Of a stretch of DNA of 64,000 nucleotides, positions 1-11,727 are shown piece after piece. Numbering within the stretch: position 1 is the first letter of the stretch; every line of letters begins with the position of its first letter. The notes under the pieces are model-generated. The model made no database searches. It was not told where the DNA came from and worked only from the letters and a program-made list of their open reading frames with translations. A program made the translations under genes and the position numbers. This stretch comes from Apostichopus japonicus (Eukaryota; Echinodermata; Holothuroidea; Aspidochirotida; Stichopodidae): contig NC_092578.1 in NCBI RefSeq assembly GCF_037975245.1, forward strand, positions 19,133,321-19,197,320. Direction: 5' to 3'.

Positions 1-619
1 TCATCATATGGAATAATCATCATAAATTTGTATTTGTGCAGTATTTTTTTTCTATTCGGAAGCCTAGTCTGTCGCTCTATTATAATTTTATTTGTCTTCA
101 GTAAAACACAGGACTAGTGATATACTTCTGAATGGAAGAGAGTAGTTTACAGAGAATTGTGTTAACCTTGGTTAATGTTTTACTGATAGGTTAAATTCAA
201 GTCAAGTATACTATGCACTGTTCATTATTTGTTTTTTTACGACGGATGACACCATTTTAGGAGAGACGTGTCACCTAATTGACGCTTTAAAAGACAGCAT
301 CTAAGACAAAAGCTATTCATTAGTGATTTGAAAAATATGTTAATTCCTCCTCATTAGCTGGAAATAACTGATAGATCTGCAAAATGGAATTCAATCTATA
401 GGTAGTAGTAGTCAATATTCATGAGTGATGAAAAGTATGAATTCACAATTCAGAAGACATGAGTTTACAATTGCATGTGTGTATGTACATATAAATATAC
501 ATGAGTACTGGACAATATGGGTATTCAATCATTTTATTCAACAACCAAGAAGTCAAAAAGTTAGGCCAAGTCTTCCTGTTATAAAGGAAAACATCCAAGA
601 TTGATCGATAAAAATACAA
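1..619. other. Non-coding, nothing recognised
   Basis: AT-rich sequence without a supportable exon or repeat. A short direct relative of the adjoining 90-bp repeat may begin near 400 (AGTCAATATTCATGAGT), but it is too diverged to call. Confidence 0.4.
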
Positions 620-1318
620 TCATTACTGGCTGGAAACAGCCATCAAGTTTACAATTGAGGTCATGTGGTCATGCTAGTGAATATTCAAAGTAATCATAAA
701 TATGTATTTATCACTAGCTGGAAGCACCAATCAGGTTTTACGATTGAGGTCATGAGTCCATGCTAGTGAATATTCAAAAGTAATCATAAATATGTATTCA
801 TCACTAGCTGGAAGCACCAATCAGGTTTTACGATTGAGGTCATGAGTCCATGCTAGTGAATATTCAAAAGTAATCATAAATATGTATTCATCACTAGCTG
901 GAAGCAGCAATCAAGTTTACAATTGAGGCCTTGTTTCCATGCTACTGAATATTCAAAAGTAATCATAAATATGTATTCATCACTAGCTGGAAGCATCAAT
1001 CAGGATTACAATTGAGGTCATGAGTCCATACTACTGAATATTTAAAAGTAATCATAAATATGTATTAATCACTAGCTGGAAGCAGCAATCAGGTTTTACG
1101 ATTGAGGACTTGTGTCCATGCTAGTGATTATTGAAAAGTAATCATAAATATGTATTCATCGCTAGATGAAAGCACCAATCAGGTTTATGATAAAGGTCAT
1201 GAGTCCATGCTACTGAATATTCAAAAGTAATCTTAAATATGTATTCATCACTAGCTGGAAGCAGCAATCAGGTTTTACGATTGAGGTCACGAGTCCATGC
1301 TTGTGAATATTCAGCAAT
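620..1318. repeat. ~90-bp tandem repeat, about 8 copies
   Basis: The anchor TAGCTGGAAGCA recurs near 629, 717, 806, 896, 984, 1073, 1163 and 1252, a period of ~89-90 bp. Each unit carries the anchor, a CAATCAGG/GATTGAGGTCATGAGTCC stretch, a GAATATTCAAAAG stretch and AATCATAAATATGTATTCA. The middle copies are almost identical and the outer ones more diverged, the usual pattern for unequal exchange. Confidence 0.9.
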
Positions 1319-3989
1319 AATTGAAACTAAGTACCCAATCAGCCGCATCCTGGCTAGAAAATTAACATATGAAATGTACTCTTTGTGAAGGATGTATGCG
1401 AAGGAAGTGTGTTCATGGAAGTGCACTTTCTATTGGATGTAGCAGTGTGATGTAGTAGTGTATCATAGACAGCATATGATATTTTCTCCGTTTAATTCAA
1501 GCTGAGATTGGATTATGGGGTTACATTCTATGATTGTAGTATCTTCTTGGTCATCGGCTGAAATGATTTTTTCTTTCCTTATATATAGATCATCAAAATC
1601 ACTAGACACACGGTCATCATTATCATTGTGGTGGTCACATGATCAACATAATGACGTAAGGTACTGAGCTGACAGGGGTCTCTCTCAGTTCATTGAAATA
1701 ATATTTGAATTTAGGCGCCCAGACTTGATTTTCTTCGTTGACTGCTCGTAGAAAGTTATCTATTACTAACGATTGAAGAAAGAAACATTCATGTAGTCTA
1801 GAGTTGTGACCATAAACTAATAATAACTATTGGATTAAAGTGTTTTACCTTAATTTATGATGATGATAAAGATGATGAAAGCTTTTCTCAGGAATGAAAT
1901 CAGTATTTATAATTTTACGTAAAGTGTGAAGTAAATCGTGCATAAGTTTAAGTAAAGCAAGCACACTGTTTGTTATGGTTCCTTATATGGCAAGTATTCT
2001 CCCCCGACATCCCCCCTCCTCTTTCTGTTTCCTTGACCTTGCCCCCTTCTTCCCCTCAACCTCAATCTAGAGAAAAGAGAGGAATATCTTCAGAATTCAA
2101 CATTGGATCTAAATCCAACAAAGTCATTAAAAGGCAGTAAGGTGATTTAAGTTTGCTTTATGCAACATGGATGATGACATCAGCTTATGTCCCAGCTGCA
2201 AGGAAATACTTGTTTAGTAGGTATGGTCTATGACTGATGTTTTGCATTGCTTGTGAGAAAGGTTAACTATGTACTTGTACAAGTACAGAACTGTGTGGAA
2301 CAAAATGCACATCATAATAATAATAATAATAATCAGCAGTTATTAATAATCAGCATTTATTTTCTTGTATGCCATAACTTGGGAACCACTACAAGCAGCA
2401 TACCACTTTATTTCTCATGTTTTGCTGCAAAGCATCATGTCAAAGTAATGTATAATTCTGGTGTATTCTGCAATCACAGAAAGTATGTATCTTTGAGCGT
2501 GTGTACAAAAACAGCAAACAGGGGCATGTCATTTGTTTTGTGTGAGTGAGTGACTTTGTGCGTTGCTATGATTGTGGATCTCGTTTAGCCCCTCCCCCCC
2601 ACCCATTCAACATTGCTATTAAACGTTAAAGAAACGGTCAATTCACTAGTTGCTTATCTTTCTTTTCAAAAAGGTCGTGTGGAATGAAGAGGTATGAATA
2701 ATGGAAACATTTACAAATGCAAAATATAAGGTTCTTTCATTCTTTGTTTAGTAAAAATAATAAAAGTGTTACTATTTTGTTCACCTCTTGTTGCTATAGA
2801 AACATTAATGACCAGTGTGGCAATATGAAATCAGTTTGCAGTGTTTTGTTGCTATGGTGATGATAGAATGAAAACTATAGCTTGCTGTGTTAACCCTGGC
2901 ATTACAAAAAATTGGCAGTAACTTAAATTATTACTTGTAGCAACTGGTGAGGAGAAATTTGGATGGGAGCTCTATGACAATGCTTCGTTAAATATAGATA
3001 AATTAAAAAAAAAGATTACAAAAAGAGAGAGGTAGATTAAAAGGAAAGGACGAAATCTAAAGAGACGATGATTTCAACGTTGAACAATGAAATTATTAAA
3101 AGAATCTTGCCGGTTTACTCAAGAAAAAGGTTTGCTGTACATACATATATATATAAATATATAAATAAATATATCAAAATGTATAATATTACGTGACGTT
3201 ATCAGACGTTAAGATGAAGACAAGGAGGATGACGATTATTGGAAGAAGAAAGATGAAGAAGAGGAGGAAGAAGAAGAAGAAGAAACAAAGACTGCTTGTA
3301 ACATATGTGTATTTTAGATCTTATGGAATACCATGTATAGAGACCCTCGGATTTATATAAAGCTATTGTACAGAAAGGTAGCCTATCCTTTTGGGAGCCG
3401 TCATTCAAAGAATGTTTATCAACTAATTAAATAATTCTTTCTTCTTTTTTTTGTTTGGATTTTCTGCACAGAGAAAAAAAAGTATGTATTAAAAAACAGC
3501 CTTGAAAGTACACTCAGATTTATGTGTATGTGTTTTCATTTGATTTCATGGTGGAGGGGAAACTTTGGTTCGGGTGTGAGGGAGGGAGGGAGGTGGCCAG
3601 GGGTATAAATGAAACTCATTTGCGTGGGTATCATATTATTGCAAGACAAATAATAGATCTAGGGCTTTGGTAGTTAACATACAAATAACTCATGAGACCT
3701 TACCCCTCCACCCAACCCTCCTCCGCTACCCTTTCCCCATCCCCCCGTACTGTGTGATTTTCAAAGCCAGACGTCTGAGTGATTCCTTGCAATGGTGTAA
3801 ACAAGTGAAAATGTATATATGGATGGAAGTATTAATATACAATTTTATTGATCAGTTTCTTATAAATTATACCCGACATCAATTTTTTATAATTCCTTAT
3901 ACATTGATAGAAATACGTACGCCGATTAAAGCTAAAAATTCCAATTTTAGGATCTCGAGGGAAATCTAGAATACGCATAACCAGCTTGG
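1319..3989. other. Non-coding intergenic DNA
   Basis: No recognised gene. Holds a short (AAT)n run at 2314-2333, a (GAA/GAG)n purine tract at 3239-3290, an AT microsatellite near 3145-3175 and C-rich stretches at 2000-2060 and 2587. The open frames here look like chance. Confidence 0.5.
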
Positions 3990-5420
3990 CAGAAACTTGA
4001 CGAAAATCCATAATTCAGCTTTAAGAATCCCCATAAGCACCCTGACGTAAATTTAAGAAATTCCATTTTTGGTCCGAATTCGACAATTTTGTAAGGCTAA
4101 CCCTTATCATTTTTTCAAATTTTGGCCAAAATCACTTTTTCAATTCTTCCCAAAATGATGTATTTGGGATAGAGCGCTCTCCTCTTTACATATCAGGTAT
4201 AATTATCTTCATATTGTTTCCCATGGAAAGAAAAATACCATAAATATTTATTCATTGTCTTATGATATTAAAACAGCGAAATGAAGCTTTGAAATCCCTG
4301 GAAATCCACTTGAGACTTGAGGAAAATCCATAACTGAGCTTTAAGAATCCCCATAAGCACCCTGACGTAAATTTAAGAAATTCCATTTTTGGTCCAAATT
4401 CGACAATTTTGTAAGGCTATACCCTTATCATTTTTTCAAATTTTGGCCCAAATCACGACTTTTTCAATTCTTCCCAAAATGATGTATTTGGAGTAGAGCG
4501 CTCTCCTCTTTACATATCAGGTATAATTATCTTCATATTGTTTCCCATGGAAAGAAAAATACCATAAATATTTATTCATTGTTTTATGATATTGAAAAAG
4601 CCAAAATGAAGCTTAGAAATCCCTGGAAATCCACTTGAGACTTGGGGAAAATCCGTAACTGAGCTTTAAGAATCCCCATAAGCACCCTGACGTAAATTAA
4701 AGAAATTCCATTTTTGGTCCAAATTAAGGCAAACCCCTTATCATTTTTCAAATTTTGGCCAAAATCACGACTTTTTCAATTTTTCCCAAAATGATGTATT
4801 TGGAGTAGAGCACTCTTCTCTTTTAATATCAGGTATAATTATCTTCATATTGTTTCCCATGGAAAGAAAAGTACCATAAATATTTATTCATTGTTTTATG
4901 ATATTGAAAAAGCCAAAATGAAGCTTTGAAATCCCTGGAAATCCACTTGAGACTTTAAGAATCCCCATAAGCACCCTGACGTAAATTAAAGAAATTCCAT
5001 TTTTGGTCCAAATTAAGGCAAACCCCTTATCATTTTTTCAAATTTTGGCCCAAATCACGACTTTTTCAATTCTTCCCAAAATGATGTATTTGGAGTAGAG
5101 CACTCTTCTCTTTTAATATCACGTATAATTATCTTCATATTGTTTCCCATGGAAAGAAAAATACCATAAATATTTATTCATTGTCTTATGATATTGAAAA
5201 AGCCAAAATGAAGCTTTGAAATCCCTGGAAATCCACTTGAGACTTGAGGAAAATCCATAACTGAGCTTTAAGAATCCCCATAAGCACCCTGGCATAAATT
5301 TAAGAAATTCCATTTTTGGTCCAAATTCGACAATTTTGTAAGGCTATACCCTTATCATTTTTTCAAATTTTGGCCAAAATCACGACTTTTTTAATTCTTC
5401 CCAAAATGATGTAAACGCAG
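3990..5420. repeat. ~310-bp satellite-like tandem array, ~4.5 copies
   Basis: The anchor CCCCATAAGCACCCTG occurs near 4030, 4351, 4674, 4966 and 5276, giving periods of about 321, 323, 292 and 310 bp. Units share AAATTCCATTTTTGGTCC, a TTCTTCCCAAAATGATGTA segment and CATATTGTTTCCCATGG. Two units share the same deletion of the ACAATTTTGTAAGGC part, suggesting that they duplicated together. Very diverged relatives continue to ~5760. Confidence 0.9.
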
Positions 5421-6701
5421 TGGAGCGCTCTCCATCTCCATCCGCATAAACACTCTGACTTAAATTAATAATAATAATATTTTCCTTCTAATTTCTTCCA
5501 TATTAATAGAAGAAAACTATTTTAGATATACGATTTTAATGATCATTTTACTATAAATTCTACTCCGATTGAAGCTTCAAATTCAAAGGAACTCCACTTT
5601 TATCATCTCCAGGGAAATTGATGATTAAGCTTAAAAAAATACATATAAGCATCCTGGCAGAAATCAGAGACAAAAACATTTGTGGTCGATTTTTTTAAGG
5701 CAATATATTCTCACATTTTTTCAAACTTTGAGCAAAATCGCGACTTTTTCAATTCTTCCCAAAATTCTGTAAATGGATTTTAGCGCTCTTCTCTTCGGCA
5801 TAATTTTGTTCTAATTCCTTCCAGAGTGATAGAAATAAAACTAAGGAACTCCACTATAGTCTTCAAAACTCTAAAACCTTTATAGTTTTTGATCCAACCC
5901 GGAAACAAGACATACAATGAATTGATTGTGATATACACCAGTTTATTTATTAAATCTAGAATCATGATAATAATACATTTACAGAAATATTTAGTCCATA
6001 AATAAAGCAATAGCATGTGAAACAATGTTAGCCTAACAATAACTTATTCACTAATAAATCTATCATCTTTATTGATAGTATTTTAATGGCATGCATAATT
6101 GGTATTCGATATTCTCTGACTTAAAGGTTAATTAAAATATTTAAAAAGTATAGTAGCTACTAGCTACTGTACTTGTCTCCACATGTTACTGAATATATTA
6201 TATATTACTACAAAAGTGTCTGTTTTTCATTTCGTAGGCCGACTTAACAAATGGACATTTTCGACTCATCATTTAACTGTAACAATTATAACATGGCTTA
6301 AAATGTTAAAAATCTTAAAGAACATATGATAAATCAAAAACATGAAAGGTAGTTACTGAAAACAGACCACCCCTCATGAGAAGATTGTAAAATGCCAACA
6401 ATTTAAAATTCAATATGTTATGGAGACAAAGGAAGTGAAAAATCCTTCAAAAATACTTACAATATTAAAACAAAAGTGTGTGAGTCTGTTATACTCGAAT
6501 ATTTGTTTCCTGTAAGGCTTGTTAAAAATTGTGTTAAACTTAAGGTTTGTGATTTTTTGATGAAGAATTCATTATCTCTTTTCACCCTCCTTTTAACCCA
6601 CTCCACCCAGCCACTGAAAAAACACCCTCTCCTTCCCCCCAGCAACCCCCCCCCACAAAAAGGCACCCCTTAAATCAACAAACATACAGAGGTTCAAAAT
6701 C
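5421..6701. other. Non-coding; degenerate satellite relics at the left end
   Basis: 5421-5780 carries decayed pieces of the ~310-bp repeat (for example AAAAATACATATAAGCATCC at ~5636 and a TTCTTCCCAAAAT segment at ~5752). The rest is AT-rich with no recognised gene; a C-rich patch lies at 6586-6668. Confidence 0.45.
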
Positions 6702-6846
6702 AATTGAAACTGTGTTAATGTTAAAACAGAGTTAATATTGAAACTGTGTTAATGTTAAAACGGAGTTAATATTGAAACTGTGTTAATGTTTAAACTGTGT
6801 TAATGTTGATACTGTGTAAATGTTGATACTGTGTCAATGTTGATAC
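6702..6846. repeat. 17-bp minisatellite, short array (~8.5 units)
   Basis: Unit GTTGAAACTGTGTTAAT with variants (GTTAAAAC, GTTGATAC, CAGAGTTAAT). It is preceded by ACATACAGAGGTTCAAAA, nearly the same flank as the larger array at 8564. Confidence 0.9.
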
Positions 6847-7427
6847 CACCCTCTCCTCCCTCAACCCCCCTCCCCCCCTCCCTTAAAAAACGAACTTCAC
6901 AAACCAACAATACATCAAGTGAACATTAAGTGACTGTATAATTATTGTTCTTGTACACAAAAAAACAATACATCAAGTGAACATTAATTGATTGTTGTTC
7001 CTGGTCGATTCTAAATTTCTTTCTACCAGAAATAGTTGCATAGTACTTATCATTTAATCACATGCAAAAAGCAACTTCGAAATGAAAAAAAAATATATGT
7101 ATATTTTCATTTGCTTGGAAAACTATTTTACTATTACCAGGTTAACGAGCTGTTAGTATAAGACTTCGGTTTTGGACATGTTAACAAAATGTATCAAAAT
7201 CAACACAACAAAAATTACATAAAATGATTATAGCACATAAAACAAAAATGATATCACACGCTATATGCAAGAAATATTTTTCGTATTAGCTAAATGTTAA
7301 CAGAAACCTCTCTTGATTGCTAAGAGACAGTATCAGGAAGCACACAGAAGAAGCCAAGAATATACGGAAGTTTTACAAAAGCATCTTGTGGTTACCAAGT
7401 ACGATAGGTATACAGAATATACAAAGT

Positions 7428-7762
7428 CTGCAGAAGTGTACAGATGTATTGAAAGTACACAGAAGTATACATAAGTATACAAGCACACAGAAGTATACAG
7501 TTTACAGTAGTATACAAAGTATACATAAGTATACAAAGTACACAGAAGAATACATAAGTATACAGAAGTATACATAAGTATACAAGTACACAGAAGTATG
7601 CAAAATATACATAAGTATACAAGTACACAGAAGTATACAAAGTATACATAAGTATACAGAAGTATACCAGTATACAGTAGTATACATAAGTATACAAGTA
7701 CACAGAAGTATACCAGTATACAGAAGTATACAAAGTACACAGAAGTATACATAAGTATACAA
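7428..7762. repeat. GTATAC-rich minisatellite
   Basis: About 335 bp built from variants of AAGTATACAT, AGTACACAGA and AAGTATACAG in higher-order combinations of ~28-29 bp. GTATAC is self-complementary, so the array is full of small palindromes. It has long open frames on both strands rich in Tyr/Val/Cys/Leu that are artefacts of the repeat. Confidence 0.9.
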
Positions 7763-8535
7763 TCATGGATTAAAATATTAAAATAAGGAAGCTAACAAAA
7801 GAAGGATAATGATTTTCACAGGAGAAGGGTTCTCACAAGGAACCCTGTTCCGGGTATAATTAATAAACACGATCCTATTTGTCCAACAATGAAAAGCAAT
7901 TATATACACACACATGAGAAAAGAGAGCCCAAATTATACATGTTATTACCTAATTTAAAACTTAGAAAAACAATCTCTTCTGATTTCATTTTTTTAATTT
8001 TTTTAATAGTTACAAATTTTGAAAAGAATGAAAGACTAACAAATACAAAAATATAGAAAACCGAAATAAATATTGCTACTTACTTCTAGGAAAAATTAAG
8101 CTGAAAAATTTCAATAAAAATAAATATTTACTACTTTGATCTTCGTATTCGATGAAATTGGCACACACAAGGTAAGTAATCAGCCACTGATTAGAGCTTA
8201 TGAAGGTATAGTTGAATAAGTGATCTGGCCACACAATGCATTGTTAGTGACATTAACTGGCAAAATGATTTGGAATGAAATATATTGATATTCATGCAGG
8301 TTGATGCTTTAGATGTTATGGAGATAGCCCTTCAGTAGTTGACCCCGCAGTAGGGGTCAAATTTGTACTCTAACCACTGATATTACCCTGCATATAACTT
8401 GACAGAGTAGTAGCAGGTATTAATGGCAGTGCTGCATAACGCATAGTGATATGGTTTTGCATGGTTTCCTTACATTTAACATATCTAGACTAACTGTTCA
8501 GCGATTCTGACGTCTGATACAAGACCATAGGGTCA
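7763..8535. other. Non-coding, between minisatellite arrays
   Basis: AT-rich with no gene recognised. An imperfect inverted repeat, GACCCCGCAG ... GGGGTC, lies at ~8341-8358. Confidence 0.35.
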
Positions 8536-8563
8536 TATGCAAACATACAGAGGTACAAAAGCA

Positions 8564-9285
8564 ATTGAAACTGTGTTAATGTTGAAACTGTGTTAATGTT
8601 GAAACTGTGTTAATGTTGAAACTGTGTTAATGTTGAAACTGTGTTAATGTTGGTACTGTGTTGATGTTGATACTGTGTTAATGTTGATACTGTGTTAATG
8701 TTGAAACTGTGTTAATGTTGAAACTGTGTTAATGTTGGTACTGTGTTGATGTTGATACTGTGTTAATGTTGATACTGTGTTAATGTTGAAACTGTGTTAA
8801 TGTTGAAACTGTGTTAATGTTGGTACTGTGTTAATGTTGATACTGTGTTAATGTTGGTACTGTGTTAATGTTGATACTGTGTTAATGTTGGTACTATGTT
8901 AATGTTGATACTGTGTTAATGTTGGTACTGTGTTAATGTTGATACTGTGTTAATGTTGAAACTGTGTTAATGTTGGTACTATGTTAATGTTGGTACTGTG
9001 TTAATGTTGGTACTGTGTTGATGTTGAAACTGTGTTAATGTTGATACTGTGTTAATGTTGGTACTATGTTAATGTTGGTACTGTGTTAATGTTGGTACTG
9101 TGTTAATGTTGATACTGTGTTAATGTTGGTACTATGTTAATGTTGATACTGTGTTAATGCTGAAACTGTGTTGATGGTGATACTGTGTTAATCTTGAAAC
9201 TGCGTTGATGTTGAAACTGTGTTGTTGTTGAAACTGTGTTAATGTTGATACTGTGTAAATGCTGAAATTGTGCTAATGTTGAAAC
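8564..9285. repeat. 17-bp minisatellite, long array (~42 units)
   Basis: Same 17-bp unit as at 6702: GTTGAAACTGTGTTAAT, alternating with GTTGATAC- and GTTGGTAC- variants in higher-order order. Flank ACATACAGAGGTACAAAA at 8545 matches the flank of the shorter array, so the arrays share an origin including unique flanking sequence. Confidence 0.95.
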
Positions 9286-11727
9286 GACAAGAACTGGTCT
9301 GATCCGTAACGTAAACACGCCCTAAGAGATATCTTGCACCGTCCAAGCATTGCTAAAATTTCTTGAAAGAAAATATATTTTCAAAAGATATAACAGTTTG
9401 ATTGCTAATGATCTTCAGGAAATATTAATTATTAATCTGTAGTATTGAGATAGAGAGAAAAGCTTCTTTGTATACCCTCTGAGCCCTAAAAAATGAGTTT
9501 AGTATCAAGCAAACAAAAGTTGCTTAAAACAAGCCTGGAACTAAATACCTCCTTCACACCCTATCCTGAGCCCACCCCTCCCCATCACCAACCCTTAAAC
9601 CATCAATAACCAGATTGATTTCAAGGTCTACCCAGTTGGAATAATAACTTAAGCTCTTTGTTAATAACTATTTAGGATTTGTTGTCTAATCGCTTCTCAC
9701 ATACCAGCTCTTACCCTCAACAGCTTAACACACCCTCCACCCCCCACCCCCCCCCTGCCCACCTCCTTCCAAGTTTTGCTTTTAGGATATGAATACATCC
9801 TAAAGAAATAGGACCAATCCTAACTCATCATATAAGTCTACACCACAGCTCTAGGAATGGAGGCAGAGGTGCCTAATTCAAGAAGTAATAAGTCATCTTT
9901 AATTTCACCTCTGAAAGGGCTAGTTGATAAAAAGTTGACAAATCAAACCTTTAATTTTTGATAGACAGCTAGTGTAAAGTGACTGACATGTTTAAAGGTA
10001 CCATGTTTACACGTGAGATCCTCTTGTAACGGTACAACTAGCTACATGGAATGTTCTGAACCAAATACTGACTTAAGTTTGTGTCAATTTATCTTAGATG
10101 TCACCGATGCCTGGAATTTTAAGCACTCCTACAGCATTTTTCCTATGCAATTAAGAACTGGTCACCTTGCATTATAGAATAAAACAAGAATTATTGTCAC
10201 AACCGAGTAACATATAACAAATAGAATCAGTATTGAAGATAGAAATTCAGTCCAGAGGTCTGTAGGAGGGTGAGTTTGCGTGGGGGGGGGGGGCAGAGGT
10301 GCAGTCCATATATCCCAATGAAACTTACAGATTGAGTTATGGTAACCTAACATCAACAAACGTTTACCAAAAAATACTTTAATTCCTAACTACACCCCTA
10401 TGAACATAGGATGCACTGAATTTGACTTTTAGCATTGACAGGAAGCAAACTAGATGACTGCCCTCTCTTGATGCTGCAAAAATAGCTTTAAAAAGGTAAG
10501 CACACTAGACCTTCAATTTCTGCTTTATAAATTTTGTACAGCAAAGTTATGTAAGTATGTAAGTAAATATGTAACTAGCAGATAACTTTCTGAAGTTTTA
10601 TTCTGTTATGCAAAACTTGGGTAGAAAGTTCCTATCACATATTTAATATTACTGTCTGATCGTATAACCAAGATTGCTTCCTTTAACCTCTGACCTCATA
10701 AATGTCTCCATTGTACACACGTTATCCTGCTAGTCCATGCAGGGTACAAAAACAGCACACGAAATACCATGACTGATTTTGATACTAACAGGAAATGAGT
10801 TTCAAAATTTTGTTATTGTTAATATGTGTTTTTTACATGAAATGCAAAATATCTTCATCAAGGAGTCAAAGGTCAAATCACCATGAATATTCACTAAGTA
10901 ATTATTTTTTCACTTTTAAATTCTCTAGAGTTATTAAAATAATACTGCAAAGAGCTGTACCCACGTAACTGGCATATTCAATGATATCATCACATTAAGC
11001 ACTTAAACATATTAAGGAAATTCCTTTTTGGCCAACTTTAAATGCACACTTACATTTGCAGCTACCGATAAAAGATTTCTTAAAGAGACCTTCAAAACAC
11101 AGTGGGCAGGGTGCGGCCAGCGACCGGCATGCAAATTTTCTGCAGCTCACGATAAGGTCCTCAGCACCATTTTTAATACAGGCTGCTAAACCTTATATCG
11201 AGCAATATATTTATCCAACCATAACTCTGAAAGAATTGCACTGAATGATGAAAGGGAAAAAAACTATGGAAAGTACTTTGCGGAGTTCATTACACATGGA
11301 CAATGCATGTAGAATTGTTTATGTTCAATACAATGTAATATTTTCAATTTTGTTCGTGGGAACCAGACCATCCTTAGATGATGCGGACCATGAATAGGGT
11401 CCAAAAATATAAAATATGGTCTAAACTGTTACAGGATCATTCAAATTTCACCTGCTGAAGTTTGTTAGCCACGTTCAGATACTCACGGTTGATTGCTTAG
11501 AATGTGAAACACGACAGAAAACTTAACCAGTCTCTGTTGCCACAATGCGAGCCATCTGTGACCCCAAACACCCTTTATCTAGACTATAAGGTCATACCAT
11601 TCAGGACCAATGTAATAACTTTTACCCCAAAACACAAGAAAAGGTTAGATCGTTGTAAATTTTAGAATATCGAACCTGAGTTCCAATTGGAGACCAGTTT
11701 AATTGAAAACAAGCATGTTTCTTAAAC
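9286..11727. other. Non-coding; includes the likely INPP1 3' UTR at the right end
   Basis: No gene recognised. C-rich patches at 9735-9760 and a poly-G run at ~10280. On the minus strand the first clear AATAAA downstream of INPP1 is near 10596 (TTTATT on plus). The INPP1 transcript may end there, but this is weak. Confidence 0.35.

Noticed and set aside
620-1318. CRISPR-like array
   Set aside because: Units are contiguous 90-bp tandem repeats without constant repeat plus variable spacer structure, in a eukaryotic genome.
7333-7766. Long Tyr/Val/Cys/Leu-rich open frames on both strands
   Set aside because: Created by the GTATAC-rich minisatellite, where most frames lack stops; no start context or family.
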